From Chlamydiota bacterium (lineage in GTDB: Bacteria; Chlamydiota; Chlamydiia; Chlamydiales; RGXB01), in contig VGMF01000002.1 in NCBI GenBank assembly GCA_016866475.1, forward strand, positions 1-64,000: a DNA stretch of 64,000 nt, written 5' to 3'. Positions 25,952-34,984 of this stretch are shown here, in pieces. The first letter of the stretch is position 1, and every line of letters starts with the position of its first letter. The notes beneath the pieces were generated by a model. The model was given only the letters and a program-made list of their open reading frames with translations. It had not been told where the DNA came from and ran no database searches. A program made the translations under genes and the position numbers.

Positions 25952-26962
25952 CTACTGCTGAATGGCAAGCTCGTTTTGCTGGGTAAAAGAGAGGGCTGAA
26001 AAATCAAATGCCCTAATATGGGAGTACATCTCCTCGAGGGTTTGCGATCGGTTCACAAGATCACGGAGCTGTTTTGCGCCGTTAAGGTCTCGAAGGTACC
26101 AGCACGCGACTCTTCGTAAACTTAAAAGGGCTTTTCGTGGAGCTTCGTAGCGGATAATTTCATTACAGTGCTCCGTCAGTGTATTTTTGACCAGGTCAGG
26201 GGTTGGCAAAACCTGTGTTTGGCCACTCAAAACATCCACAATTTCTTGATGGATCCAGGGCCTCCCCATCGTACCCCTGGCAACTAAAATTCCGCTGCAG
26301 CCACGATCCAACAGATCTTTTGCAGAGGCCGGATCAAAAATATCCCCATTTCCTATCACATGGATATTTTTTGCGTGCTGTACCGCTTCCTGAATCAGAT
26401 CACGGTTCGAAAAACCTCTATAACCTTGCTCTCTTGTCCGCCCGTGAATAGTGATGGCACAGACACCCGCAGCCTCCGCTAATTCTACCATTTTCGTGTG
26501 GATGAGCTGCTTTTCATCCCAGCCGATACGGATTTTCACCGTGACAGGGATTTCGACACTTTTCACAATTGCTACAAGGATCTCGAAAAGTCGATCCAAA
26601 GTTTTTAATAAAGCAGAACCGCTTCCGTCTTTAGTTACTTTATCAACGGGGCATCCGCAGTTTAAGTCCACCACGTCAAAGCCCAAATCCTCTATGATTT
26701 TGGCTGCAGCGGGAGCCAATTTCGGATCGCTTCCGCATAGCTGAGCCCCAATCGGATGCATGGAGGGATCAAAATCGAGGAATCGAAACGTGGAGGACTC
26801 TTTACGGACAAGGGCCTCCATCTTGCACATTTCGGTGAACATGAGCCCCGGTTTGTATTTTGCACTCAATCTTCGAAAGGGGTAGTCAGAGCATCCTGCA
26901 AGAGGAGCATACCAGACATTTGAGGGAAGGAGAAGGTTTTTGAGTTTCAAAGGGCGAATCAT
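25952..26962 (-). CDS. dus: tRNA-dihydrouridine synthase
   Basis: FMN-dependent reduction of uridines in tRNA. The 336-residue TIM-barrel has the family motifs APLAGCSDYPFRR near the N-terminus, DLNCGCPVDKVTKDGSGSALLK with the catalytic Cys, ITIHGRTREQGYRG and GNGDIFDPASAKDLL, and GILVARGTMGRPWI for phosphate binding, as in the DusB group. It overlaps the upstream yggT-like gene by four bases. In Chlamydia the equivalent gene (CT644) also neighbours topA and the CT646-like cluster; here topA is distant. Confidence 0.94.
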   Translation of the reverse strand: MIRPLKLKNLLLPSNVWYAPLAGCSDYPFRRLSAKYKPGLMFTEMCKMEALVRKESSTFRFLDFDPSMHPIGAQLCGSDPKLAPAAAKIIEDLGFDVVDLNCGCPVDKVTKDGSGSALLKTLDRLFEILVAIVKSVEIPVTVKIRIGWDEKQLIHTKMVELAEAAGVCAITIHGRTREQGYRGFSNRDLIQEAVQHAKNIHVIGNGDIFDPASAKDLLDRGCSGILVARGTMGRPWIHQEIVDVLSGQTQVLPTPDLVKNTLTEHCNEIIRYEAPRKALLSLRRVACWYLRDLNGAKQLRDLVNRSQTLEEMYSHIRAFDFSALSFTQQNELAIQQ

Positions 26963-27204
26963 AAAAAATGCCTTAATAGTGTCTGCAGACCCTGTAAAAG
27001 AAAGAGGGCGAGCATCGGAGAAAGATCTAAAATACCGCCGATAGGGGGGATCCGGTTTCTGAAAAATTTAAGGTAGGGGTCCGTGCACTTTTCTATTAAA
27101 TTTGACAGGGGATATTTTCTCAGTTCGGGCAGCCATGAAAGCATGATTCGGAACATCAGACAAAACCCGTAAATAGTGAGAAGGGGGTCGATCCAAGAAA
27201 GCAT
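26959..27204 (-). CDS. YggT-family membrane protein
   Basis: An 81-residue inner-membrane protein. It has two hydrophobic segments (about 5-25 and 60-78) separated by the family signature FFRNRIPPIGGILDLSPMLAL. YggT proteins are linked to osmotic stress and cell-envelope functions, but the mechanism is not well known. It overlaps dus by four bases, so the pair forms one unit. Confidence 0.85.
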   Translation of the reverse strand: MLSWIDPLLTIYGFCLMFRIMLSWLPELRKYPLSNLIEKCTDPYLKFFRNRIPPIGGILDLSPMLALFLLQGLQTLLRHFL

Positions 27205-27332
27205 ATTTGTCCTTAACCTTTGATTGTGCTATAATTTTCGAATTAGATCGGGACGGCCATTTATTTAAATTCGCCTCTTTCAAAGAGGGGCTGCCCTACA
27301 ATTTTTAATAGGATAACCGATTTTTCAAATCT

Positions 27333-28472
27333 ATGAAAGCTCTAGGAACCTCTTTTCTTTTAAAAAAAAAATCGGACATCTGTCTCCTTCAAAAAAAGGG
27401 GGGAGAACGGATCTATGAAAAAACTTTTTTAAATACAGAGGAGAAACTTCTTACAGCTTCCTGTTGTTTATTTGAAGATGTCAAGGTCCGTTTTTACCCC
27501 TTACCCGAAACAAGCCTTAAAAATCAAAAAAAAATTCTCGCCCAAAAATTATCCCTGGAGCCTTTGATGGATCTGGCGGGTTTAAAATATTCCTTTAAAA
27601 AGGCCCCTTTTGGGGTCGAGGTGCATTTCTTTGAAAAAAAACGTCTAGAACCTTTTGTAGAATCTTTTGACTTCATCACGAGCCCGCAACAGGCATTGTA
27701 TAGATTTTTGAAAGATTACATGCGATTGAAAGATCCGGCACTGGTGATTATCCCAAAAAAACAGGAGCTATTTTGCATGCATTATACCCGTTGCCGTTGG
27801 GCGGGGTTTGCAACTTTGCCCTTTTCAGCTGAGCAGGTGGAAGAGCTGAAAAAGCGTTGGAATTTAGAGGCGGTTTTTTACGGCGATCCCGGGGATAAGG
27901 AAAATTTTTTTAGGATCCCTGATTCCTACGAGGCACTGCCTCCCGAGGCGCTCTCCATCGGATCCGCGATCGAATTGCTTGAGACTGAGGGGATCTTTTT
28001 TCATCAGCCTTTGGAGAGCCCAGAAGTTAGAAACACCCTTTTGAAAAGAAGCCAATCTATCTGTATTAAATTCGGCTTAATACTGCTTTGCGGCTCTGTT
28101 TTTTTACAACAGTTCGTTCACCAAGAAAGTGTCCGATTAGAAAAAGAGTTGAAGTATTTGGAATCTTTAGAGGACTTTGAACAACTTGTACCTCCCAGTC
28201 CACCCAAGGTTTCCTCTCTTTTAAGGGATCTTGTTTCTTCTATCGAACCTTTCGATTTAGAACTGGCAGATTTCCAGTTTTCGGTAGATATTTTTGATAA
28301 AAAACCCATCTATGAACTGCGGTTCGAATTGAAGGGCTCCTCTCAACAAATGGAAAAATATGCACAATCTGTTACAAAAATCCCTGGATCGATTTTTGCT
28401 AAAAGCCAACGAGTTTCTGCATCTAATAAAGACATTTTTATCGTCAAGGTACCTTGCCGCAGTTCCGTATAG
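27333..28472 (+). CDS. Bitopic membrane protein, PilM/GspL-like (CT646-like position)
   Basis: A 379-residue protein with a cytoplasmic N-terminal part (about 1-245), a single transmembrane segment (IKFGLILLCGSVFLQQFV, about 246-265) and a periplasmic coiled-coil/ferredoxin-like C-terminus starting HQESVRLEKELKYLESL. This layout matches GspL/PilM-PilN platform proteins of type II secretion and type IV pili. By position it corresponds to Chlamydia CT646, before CT647- and CT648-like genes and ygfA. The ATPase-like fold is inferred from the pattern only; nucleotide-binding residues are not obvious. Confidence 0.65.
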   Translation: MKALGTSFLLKKKSDICLLQKKGGERIYEKTFLNTEEKLLTASCCLFEDVKVRFYPLPETSLKNQKKILAQKLSLEPLMDLAGLKYSFKKAPFGVEVHFFEKKRLEPFVESFDFITSPQQALYRFLKDYMRLKDPALVIIPKKQELFCMHYTRCRWAGFATLPFSAEQVEELKKRWNLEAVFYGDPGDKENFFRIPDSYEALPPEALSIGSAIELLETEGIFFHQPLESPEVRNTLLKRSQSICIKFGLILLCGSVFLQQFVHQESVRLEKELKYLESLEDFEQLVPPSPPKVSSLLRDLVSSIEPFDLELADFQFSVDIFDKKPIYELRFELKGSSQQMEKYAQSVTKIPGSIFAKSQRVSASNKDIFIVKVPCRSSV

Positions 28473-29040
28473 TTTTTGGATCTATTTTTTAGGGCTCCCT
28501 TTTTTACCGCTTGCACTCATCATTTGTTACGGTTCTGTTTGTGGATATGTTTTACATAAAAAAGGGGAGCTTGTTGAGGGGGGTAAACTTCGTTTGGCCC
28601 GCTCAATATTGGAAAAAGAGAGGTATGAAGAATTTAAAACCGTTTATTTGCAAAAAAAAGCTTTCAGCCTTGATGAGACTTTTGCCTCTTTTGAACTATT
28701 GAAAGAGTTAAAAAATCCTCAAAGGGAGGTTATTTTGAAGCAAGGAGCTGCTGTTTTCCAAAAAATTGAGGGGCATAAAATTTCTTTCGGGAGGGGGAGT
28801 ACTAAAAGCTTTCGACCCTATTTTTACGAGGAGAAAAAATTAGAAAAGCCCGTTTACATGGATCAAACCGATCTGATCTCTTTTTTGAAAAAAGTTGAAA
28901 ATGATCTCTACTGCCAGCGTAATGATTTAGGTGCCGGAGCTCTGTTTTTCACCCATTTCAAAATGAAGAGAGTCGAAGAGAGCTTCGGAAGCTTTTACCT
29001 GGTTGATGCAAGAATTATGGAAAAAAGGGGGATACTATGA
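28360..29040 (+). CDS. Membrane protein, CT647-like position
   Basis: A 226-residue protein with one strong transmembrane segment (WIYFLGLPFLPLALIICYGSV, about 39-60) followed by a soluble, probably periplasmic domain. The only ATG overlaps the previous gene by 113 bases. GGAAAAAT before it is a modest ribosome binding site; a start nearer the membrane segment at a TTG (28396) is possible. It overlaps the MORN lipoprotein by four bases, so the three genes are translated as a unit. Topology resembles GspM/PilO partners of GspL/PilN, but homology is not shown. Confidence 0.65.
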   Translation: MHNLLQKSLDRFLLKANEFLHLIKTFLSSRYLAAVPYSFWIYFLGLPFLPLALIICYGSVCGYVLHKKGELVEGGKLRLARSILEKERYEEFKTVYLQKKAFSLDETFASFELLKELKNPQREVILKQGAAVFQKIEGHKISFGRGSTKSFRPYFYEEKKLEKPVYMDQTDLISFLKKVENDLYCQRNDLGAGALFFTHFKMKRVEESFGSFYLVDARIMEKRGIL

Positions 29041-30302
29041 ATAAGAAATTCGAGGTAAAAAAGGGTTGGATCGCCCTACTTATTTTACTGTCTAGCTGTG
29101 GCTTCAAAGGGGTCAGCTCCGAACCGGTCTTAATCTCTTTGCAATTGAAGGATCGAAATGGAGTCCAAGAGACGATCTCAGAACCTCACCGATTAGAAAA
29201 ATATACTCATGTGAATTTTTTAGATCCTCAGCCATACGAAAAGGTGACGTGCCACTTCAAACAAAAGGGTTTTACCAGTTCCAAAGTCCTTTCCTACCAT
29301 AAAAATGGTCAGCTTATGCAATCTTTGGATGTTCTGTCTGCGAGAGCAAAGGGCGCCTACAAAGAGTTTTTTGAAAATGGTAAAATCAAATTGGAGGCAG
29401 AGGTTGTCGAGGGGATAGGGGACCTCTCATTTGCAGCCCAGGAGAGTTGGATATTTGACGGCCACTCTAAGGTATACTATGAAAATGGGACTTTAAAGGC
29501 GCTTATTCCCTACAAAAAAGGGATTTTAGAGGGGCTATCTATTTTTTATAAAGAGGATGGTTCAGTTTGGAAACAAACACCTTTTGTTGCGGGTCAAATG
29601 CACGGCAAAGAGCTTTTTTTCGGCTTTGATCAGGAAATTCTGGGATCGGTAAATTATGAAAAAGGGCTTCGAGACGGACCTGCATGGGTAGGCGCGAGGC
29701 TAAATGGTCTGAATGTACATGAGATTTACCAGAAAGGAAAATTGATAGAGGGGGAGTATAGGGACGCAACGGGAGCTTTACTTTCTCAAGTCGTACAGGG
29801 GGAGGGCGTTTGCACCTTCTTTGAAAAAGGGGCTCTTTGCCGGACCGAAGAAATAGCGGGAGGAGTTGTTGAAGGAAAGATAAGTTTTTATCGCCATATG
29901 GGTGGATTAGATCATACTTTTGTGCAGAAGAACGGGATGAAAGAGGGGGAAGAGTGGTTTTATCACCCGAACTCAAAACCTAAATTGAGGGTGATCTGGG
30001 AAAATGATCAGATTCATGGTGTGGTGCAGTCCTGGTATGATGACGGAGTGATTGAAAGTGAGCGGATGTATGCTTCCAACAAAAAAGAGGGGTCAGCGTT
30101 TGCCTGGTATAAAGAGGGTTCCAGAATGCTTATCGAGGAATATGAGAACGATATCCTGATTTCTGGGCGCTATTTCAAAAAGGGAGATTCGGAGCCGGTC
30201 TCGAGAGTCAAAGAGGGGGAAGGAACAGCTACTTTATTTGATGCAAAGGGGAATTTTTTAAATAAAGTGTCCTATAAAAAAGGGTTACCGGTTCATGGAT
30301 AA
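29037..30302 (+). CDS. MORN-like repeat lipoprotein (CT648-like)
   Basis: A 421-residue lipoprotein: a lysine-rich start, hydrophobic IALLILLSSC with a lipobox Cys at about 21, then repeated units of the YwqK/MORN variant type, each close to YxxNGxLKxxxxYxxGxxxGxxxxFYxxG (for example YYENGTLKALIPYKKGILEG, FYKEDGSVWKQTPFV, FYHPNSKPKLRVIWENDQIHG, WYDDGVIESERMY). Such repeats form extended beta-sheets. It lies between the CT647-like gene and ygfA, as in Chlamydia, with 4- and 8-base overlaps. Confidence 0.83.
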   Translation: MNKKFEVKKGWIALLILLSSCGFKGVSSEPVLISLQLKDRNGVQETISEPHRLEKYTHVNFLDPQPYEKVTCHFKQKGFTSSKVLSYHKNGQLMQSLDVLSARAKGAYKEFFENGKIKLEAEVVEGIGDLSFAAQESWIFDGHSKVYYENGTLKALIPYKKGILEGLSIFYKEDGSVWKQTPFVAGQMHGKELFFGFDQEILGSVNYEKGLRDGPAWVGARLNGLNVHEIYQKGKLIEGEYRDATGALLSQVVQGEGVCTFFEKGALCRTEEIAGGVVEGKISFYRHMGGLDHTFVQKNGMKEGEEWFYHPNSKPKLRVIWENDQIHGVVQSWYDDGVIESERMYASNKKEGSAFAWYKEGSRMLIEEYENDILISGRYFKKGDSEPVSRVKEGEGTATLFDAKGNFLNKVSYKKGLPVHG

Positions 30303-30801
30303 GGAGCAATGGAGGGGCTTTTTGAAAAAAGTATTTCCTTATGGTAGAGGGGCTCCTGAAAATCTGGTGGAGGAGGTGAGCCCTTTTTTAGATGGGAATG
30401 TTCTGAGCTTTTTTCCCTTCTCCGATGAGCTCGATATTGGACCGCTCAATCTTTGGCTTCTTGAAGAGGGGCGTCTTTATTTTCCAAAAATCGAGGGGGA
30501 TCAATTAATCGTGAAAAGGGTCCTTGAGATCGAACCGAAAAAAAAGGATGCTTACGGAACTCTTGAGCCTTTAAAGACGATCTCTTCTGACAAGAACGAA
30601 ATTTCCTCCATTCTTGTTCCCGCTTTAGGTTTGGATTTTTCCTTTCATAGAATAGGTCGTGGCAAGGGCTATTATGACCGTTTTTTAAAGGAACTGGATC
30701 CCAAAGTTTCTCGTATCTCTATCATCTATAAAGAGCAACTTGTCCCCTCTTTGCCTAAAGAAATTTGGGATCAAAAAGTCGATAAGATTTTTGTCTATTA
30801 A
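30295..30801 (+). CDS. ygfA: 5-formyltetrahydrofolate cyclo-ligase
   Basis: Converts 5-formyl-THF to 5,10-methenyl-THF. The C-terminal signature LGLDFSFHRIGRGKGYYDRFL and the preceding PALG segment identify the family. At 168 residues it is slightly short, with a reduced N-terminal region. The start overlaps the lipoprotein gene by 8 bases. In Chlamydia the next gene would be recA; here it is not. Confidence 0.9.
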   Translation: MDKEQWRGFLKKVFPYGRGAPENLVEEVSPFLDGNVLSFFPFSDELDIGPLNLWLLEEGRLYFPKIEGDQLIVKRVLEIEPKKKDAYGTLEPLKTISSDKNEISSILVPALGLDFSFHRIGRGKGYYDRFLKELDPKVSRISIIYKEQLVPSLPKEIWDQKVDKIFVY

Positions 30802-30902
30802 ATAGGCTCCTTTTAAGGGGTGTTTTTTGAAAATAGGTAGGGATAAAGATGAGGTCGTTTGTATTTTCAATCAATTTTGTTTAAAAGAGTAAAAGAACAG
30901 AA

Positions 30903-31286
30903 TTAGTACTCAATAAACGGTCGAGTATTTTGATTGGGCTGTTCATTTTTTGGATTTTTGATTTTACACCCTTTTGGTCCTTCAGGTGAACCCATTGCAT
31001 TTACAAAGGCACCCGTAGGGACGCTCGGCCAAGCCCCAAAAAGTTCTCCCGTATCGCAAAAAAACGAAACACGAAAGGGGGTTGTGGTCCAGGTGGGATT
31101 GGGCTGATTACCCGCATATCCTAGCTCCCACACAAGAGTTACCCAAGGTCCGATATCAAGAGTTTGTAGCTGCGTTCCATCCCAAGAATAGATGGTACAG
31201 TGGAGATCAAATGCAGAATCGTTGAAAAGCCTCAGGGTTTGACCAAACAAAGACAAACTAAAAAGGAGGGAGAACCATTTCATCAT
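30903..31286 (-). CDS. Small secreted protein, possibly CT017-like
   Basis: A 127-residue protein with an N-terminal signal peptide (MMKWFSLLFSLSLFG). The mature part begins QTLRLFNDSAFDLHCTIYS and looks all-beta, with a PW..LVWELGY segment and FFCDTGELFGAWPSV. The phrase 'LRLFNDSxFxLxxxI' recalls a small conserved chlamydial secreted protein (CT017-like, from memory). Monocistronic in appearance. The function is unknown. Confidence 0.6.
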   Translation of the reverse strand: MMKWFSLLFSLSLFGQTLRLFNDSAFDLHCTIYSWDGTQLQTLDIGPWVTLVWELGYAGNQPNPTWTTTPFRVSFFCDTGELFGAWPSVPTGAFVNAMGSPEGPKGCKIKNPKNEQPNQNTRPFIEY

Positions 31287-31317
31287 AACCGAATACTAAA
31301 TCTCGCCCTTTGGGTTG

Positions 31318-32826
31318 TCAATCTTCATCTGAAAAATAGGCCCCTTTTATGTCAATTAAGCCCATGTCACTAATGTGAATCCCTTTTAAACGGGGGTTTT
31401 TTACGTACTGCATGGACATTTGGTACAATGGAATGACCGGGGATTCTTCAAGTAAAATCTTTTCAGCCACCTCAAGCGCTTCGACGCGGGCTGAACCTGT
31501 CAAAGTAATCGCCCTATCTATCAACTCTTTGAATTGGACGTTTTCCCAAAATGTATTGTTTGTCCCAGTATCTGCCGTCCGGAAATTCTGTAAAAAATTG
31601 ATAGGGTCAGGTACATCGGCGATCCAATTTCCGAGTGCGAGGTCGTAATCTTTTTTGGATACCCTTGAGAAAAAGACTTTCGGTTCTAATTTTTCCAAAA
31701 CGATCTGTATCCCGACGCTGTCTAGTTGTGATTGAATAGCCTGCGCAAGTCTATTTGAAAGTGTCGATGAGGTATAGGATAAAGTAAAAATTCTAGATTG
31801 GGGACAAGAAAGCAGAAGTTCTTTTGCCTCTTCTTTTCCCCCATCGCAATACGCCTTTTCAGTTCTGGAATTCGGACAAATTCTTAAAGAGGGTTTTTGT
31901 GAGTTGAAAAGAATGTGCTCACAGATATCCTTACGATGGATTGCAGTTGCAATTGCTTTTCTGAAAGTGGGATTCATCAGGTCATCGCGCTTAGTATTGA
32001 CCCGTATCCACGTGGTTCCAAGAATGGGATGCGTTGTAAGCCTTCCGGTTTTTAACAATTGATCGCGGCTATCCGGAGGGATGATACCAAATGGGGAGCC
32101 CTCAAGATCGATTTGCCCCTTCTCAAAAAGCTGCATCCCCGTTTCATTGTCACACATGTGGAGCTCAACTTTCTCTATCTTTACCTGATCGCGGTCCCAA
32201 TAAAAAGAATTTTTATTCAAAGTGATCTGGTAATTATGAAACCAGTTGAACAGGGTAAAGGGGCCATTGTAAACCCCGTTTGCACCCGGGTAGGGAAAAA
32301 AAACAGGAAGGGTCAAAAGATCCAAAAAGAAAGGTATTGGATGTAAAAGCTGAAATTCCAAGGTGTGGCTATCTAATGCTTTTACACCAAGAGTTTCCAG
32401 CTCCTGTTCCCCTTTTTTTATCTTTTCAGCACCTTTGATGTAGTAGAGCAAAAAGGCGTAATCACTCGGAAAATCGGGATGTAAAAGGGTATTGAAGGAG
32501 CGGACAAAATCCTCAGCGACAATAGCCCTTCCATCCGACCAATTCGTTTTTTTCAACTTGAACCGGTAAATCGTCCCCGACTCGTCCACGGTATAATCAT
32601 CCGCAAGAGCTTTTACAATCCCCTCTTTCGATGAGCGGAAGAGTCCCTCGTAAATCATATTGGCGATGCTGATGTCACTAAGAGTTCTAAGCCTTCTTGT
32701 ATCCAGGGAGTGTGGTTCTGAGACAATATTGAGAGCCAATTTTACCGCCTCTTTTTGAGGTGAAGAGCACATCAAAAGAAGCAGGCTTACAAAAAAGATG
32801 ACAAAAGAAGACTTTTTCGCACGCAT
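31318..32826 (-). CDS. oppA: Oligopeptide-binding lipoprotein (OppA/DppA family)
   Basis: Solute-binding protein of a peptide ABC transporter. I choose the start at 32826 (MRAKKSSFVIFFVSLLLLMC), which gives a signal peptide with a Cys at about 21 as a possible lipid anchor, although Met at -1 is unusual. The mature protein has the SBP_bac_5 landmarks: EPHSLDTRRLRTLSDISIANMIYEGL, NWSDGRAIVAEDFVRSF, NPTFRKAIATAIHRKDI, DYDLALGNWIADVPDPINFL and VIPLYQ. No permease or ATPase genes are adjacent. Chlamydial OppA relatives may import peptides or muropeptides. Confidence 0.9.
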   Translation of the reverse strand: MRAKKSSFVIFFVSLLLLMCSSPQKEAVKLALNIVSEPHSLDTRRLRTLSDISIANMIYEGLFRSSKEGIVKALADDYTVDESGTIYRFKLKKTNWSDGRAIVAEDFVRSFNTLLHPDFPSDYAFLLYYIKGAEKIKKGEQELETLGVKALDSHTLEFQLLHPIPFFLDLLTLPVFFPYPGANGVYNGPFTLFNWFHNYQITLNKNSFYWDRDQVKIEKVELHMCDNETGMQLFEKGQIDLEGSPFGIIPPDSRDQLLKTGRLTTHPILGTTWIRVNTKRDDLMNPTFRKAIATAIHRKDICEHILFNSQKPSLRICPNSRTEKAYCDGGKEEAKELLLSCPQSRIFTLSYTSSTLSNRLAQAIQSQLDSVGIQIVLEKLEPKVFFSRVSKKDYDLALGNWIADVPDPINFLQNFRTADTGTNNTFWENVQFKELIDRAITLTGSARVEALEVAEKILLEESPVIPLYQMSMQYVKNPRLKGIHISDMGLIDIKGAYFSDED

Positions 32827-33004
32827 AGTGAAACTATGTTTTTTTATTTGGTCAAATTTACAAATTTTCATCGGGTCGATCCTCCGAATTCTCAATTTTC
32901 TAGAGTTTGAAAGTGATGAAAAATTTTGTATTCTTTATTTAAATTAAATTTGTACTATGAGCCTTTTTAAGGCATTTTGCAAGGATTATTTAATTTAGAA
33001 TTTT

Positions 33005-33745
33005 ATGAAATGTTTTTATACAACTACATATCTGCCCCTCTACATCCGGAATGATCTTGATTTTCTTTATGAAGGGAAACCCAAAAAAAATGAAAAGGGC
33101 TCATTGTTAGGTATTGCGATGGTCCTTTATCCCGGATCAAAAGTCGATGTATTGAGAAATTCCAGGGCCCCCCTTGTCGAAATCAAAACACCTCACTATA
33201 AGTTTGACATTCCCCTATATGTAGATTGCCGATATTTGACCGATCAAAAGAGGAGAAATTTTTATCTCCCTTCCTTTGATAAGGCTCTAGAAAATCTCTC
33301 CTTGATAAAGGAGGGGACACGCTATATTTGGGGTGGAAATTATAGCGAAGGCATTCCGAGGCTCCTTGAGGACTTCCCTCCTAAAGTTGAGTTGAATGCT
33401 GAGGAAAAAAAAGATTGGATTCTACAGGGTTTGGACTGCTCGGGACTTTTTTTTCAAGTATGCGAGGGGGCTGCTCCAAGAAATTGCAGTATTCTGCATC
33501 AGATCGGGGAAGAGATCGTGGGGGCAGGATTGCACGAACTGCGACCGTTAGATCTCATTTTAACCCCGGACCACGTTGTTGTAGTCGAGTCTGCATCTTC
33601 AGTGATCGAATCGGCAAAACGGTTCAACGGGGTTCGAAGGAGCCCTCTTACAAAAGAGTTTTTGGAATTAGAGATCTTCAAAAAGCATCGGATCATCCGC
33701 CCTTTTTTCAAAAATTTCCCTGTACTTTGCGAGTTTTTCAGTTGA
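33005..33745 (+). CDS. NlpC/P60-family peptidase
   Basis: A 246-residue cysteine peptidase of the type that cleaves peptidoglycan stem peptides. The active-site regions are YIWGGN, then GLDCSGLFFQV with the catalytic Cys (about residue 147), and LRPLDLILTPDHVVVV with the catalytic His (about 192). No signal peptide is visible, pointing to cytosolic recycling of muropeptides, as reported for the Chlamydia homologue. The 3' end overlaps the convergent NYN-domain gene by 78 bases. Confidence 0.88.
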   Translation: MKCFYTTTYLPLYIRNDLDFLYEGKPKKNEKGSLLGIAMVLYPGSKVDVLRNSRAPLVEIKTPHYKFDIPLYVDCRYLTDQKRRNFYLPSFDKALENLSLIKEGTRYIWGGNYSEGIPRLLEDFPPKVELNAEEKKDWILQGLDCSGLFFQVCEGAAPRNCSILHQIGEEIVGAGLHELRPLDLILTPDHVVVVESASSVIESAKRFNGVRRSPLTKEFLELEIFKKHRIIRPFFKNFPVLCEFFS

Positions 33746-34165
33746 ATGGTCTATGATAGGCTTTTCACTGTCCCCTTTTTTCCTTTTTTTGAAACGGAAA
33801 AGGTAGAGAAAATCCTCGACGGTTAGGGTGGGGATTTCTAATTCTTTTACAGAAAGAAGAAGGTGCTTGTCGCTAGAGACAACGGTGAGATCTCTTTTTT
33901 TTGAGCCGTGGCATATTTCCATGATAAATGCATCGGCACTCATTTGTGGTGGTGAAAACAAAAGATGAAAAGGGGGATCCCTATGGGTGTTAAGCGAAAA
34001 AAAATATTTTGGATTCGAGTCAAATATAATCTCTACTCGGTGCTTTGTACCTTCAAAGAGTCCCCACAAAAAGGGGATGACTTTGTCACGTTGCTTTTCT
34101 AAACTTTCCTCTTTTGTCTCAAGGACCCGAAAAATGAGATTATATCCGTCAATTACAAATCGCAT
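33668..34165 (-). CDS. NYN-domain (YacP/Rae1-like) ribonuclease
   Basis: A 165-residue PIN-like protein. It begins MRFVIDGYNLIFRV, the YacP signature whose first Asp is a metal ligand; VEIIFDSNPK, MSADAFIMEI and LTVVSSDKHLL supply the other conserved acidic residues. YacP/Rae1 cleaves mRNA on ribosomes in Bacillus. It overlaps rdgB by 13 bases upstream and nlpC by 78 bases convergently. Confidence 0.85.
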   Translation of the reverse strand: MRFVIDGYNLIFRVLETKEESLEKQRDKVIPFLWGLFEGTKHRVEIIFDSNPKYFFSLNTHRDPPFHLLFSPPQMSADAFIMEICHGSKKRDLTVVSSDKHLLLSVKELEIPTLTVEDFLYLFRFKKRKKGDSEKPIIDHSTEKLAKYREIFEKRADDPMLFEDL

Positions 34166-34767
34166 GCGGCAGCTTCTGTCATGCTGGTCAAAATAGGATC
34201 CAGTTTGTCAAGAGCTTTTCTTCTGTGGGATACTCTATTTTTTGTATCTTGGTCCAGCTCACCAAATGTTTTATTGTAGTCGTATTTCAAAAAAAGTGAA
34301 TCGTAGCCAAAACCCTGCGTACCGCGCTCTTCATCAATGAGCTCTCCCTCGCACTGGCCCAACACGATTTTGAGACATTTCCCGGGTAGGCAAAGGGCTA
34401 TTGAGCAGGCAAAATAGGCACTTTTTTCTGCATCCTGAAGTGTTTTTAAAAGTGTTTTGAGTTTATTCCGATTTTCAGCATCGGTAGCGTTCTCCCCTGC
34501 AAACCGGCGACTGTAGACCCCGGGTTGCCCTTTTAAAGCCGGGACGACCAGGCCCGAATCATCTGCCAAAGTAAGAATTTGCAAATGATCTGCCGCGTGT
34601 TGCGCTTTTATAAGAGCATTCCCTTCAAAAGTATCTTTGTCCTCCGGAGGGGGATTGTAATGGGGGAAGTCTTTGAGGGTATAGATATCAAAGGGATACT
34701 TTTTCAAAAGCTCTTTGTACTCACGGATCTTTCCTCCGTTATTTGTTGCAATCAAAAGTTTTAACAT
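34153..34767 (-). CDS. rdgB: Non-canonical purine NTP pyrophosphatase (RdgB/HAM1)
   Basis: Hydrolyses dITP and XTP to keep them out of DNA. The 204-residue protein begins LLIATNNGGKIREYKELL and has DDSGLVVPALKGQPGVYSRRFAG in the middle, GFGYDSLF, and SHRRKAL near the end; all are family signatures. The following NYN gene starts 13 bases before its stop. Confidence 0.95.
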   Translation of the reverse strand: MLKLLIATNNGGKIREYKELLKKYPFDIYTLKDFPHYNPPPEDKDTFEGNALIKAQHAADHLQILTLADDSGLVVPALKGQPGVYSRRFAGENATDAENRNKLKTLLKTLQDAEKSAYFACSIALCLPGKCLKIVLGQCEGELIDEERGTQGFGYDSLFLKYDYNKTFGELDQDTKNRVSHRRKALDKLDPILTSMTEAAACDL

Positions 34768-34984
34768 CTTCTAACCCCGTTCATGGTCCGTTGCATAAAA
34801 AAACTCTCTTTTGGCCTACGGTCTTTTTAATTAGGATGGAACTTTTTTTCGTAAGAATTATCTTCATTTTTTTCCCCCCTCCATCAGCCCTGTTGAAGAA
34901 TTAGTGACCTCCTTCGGGGTTGATAGAGCTGATAAAAATCTGCAACAATCTGTTAGAAAAAAGGTTTAATCATAGTTTAAAAGA

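Noticed and set aside
32827-32895. 23-residue extension before the oppA signal peptide
   Set aside because: The signal peptide begins at the later Met; an extension would place charged residues before it.
34768-34984. Gap between rdgB and greA
   Set aside because: Examined for a small gene or RNA; it is T- and A-rich with no frame, hairpin or motif I can support.
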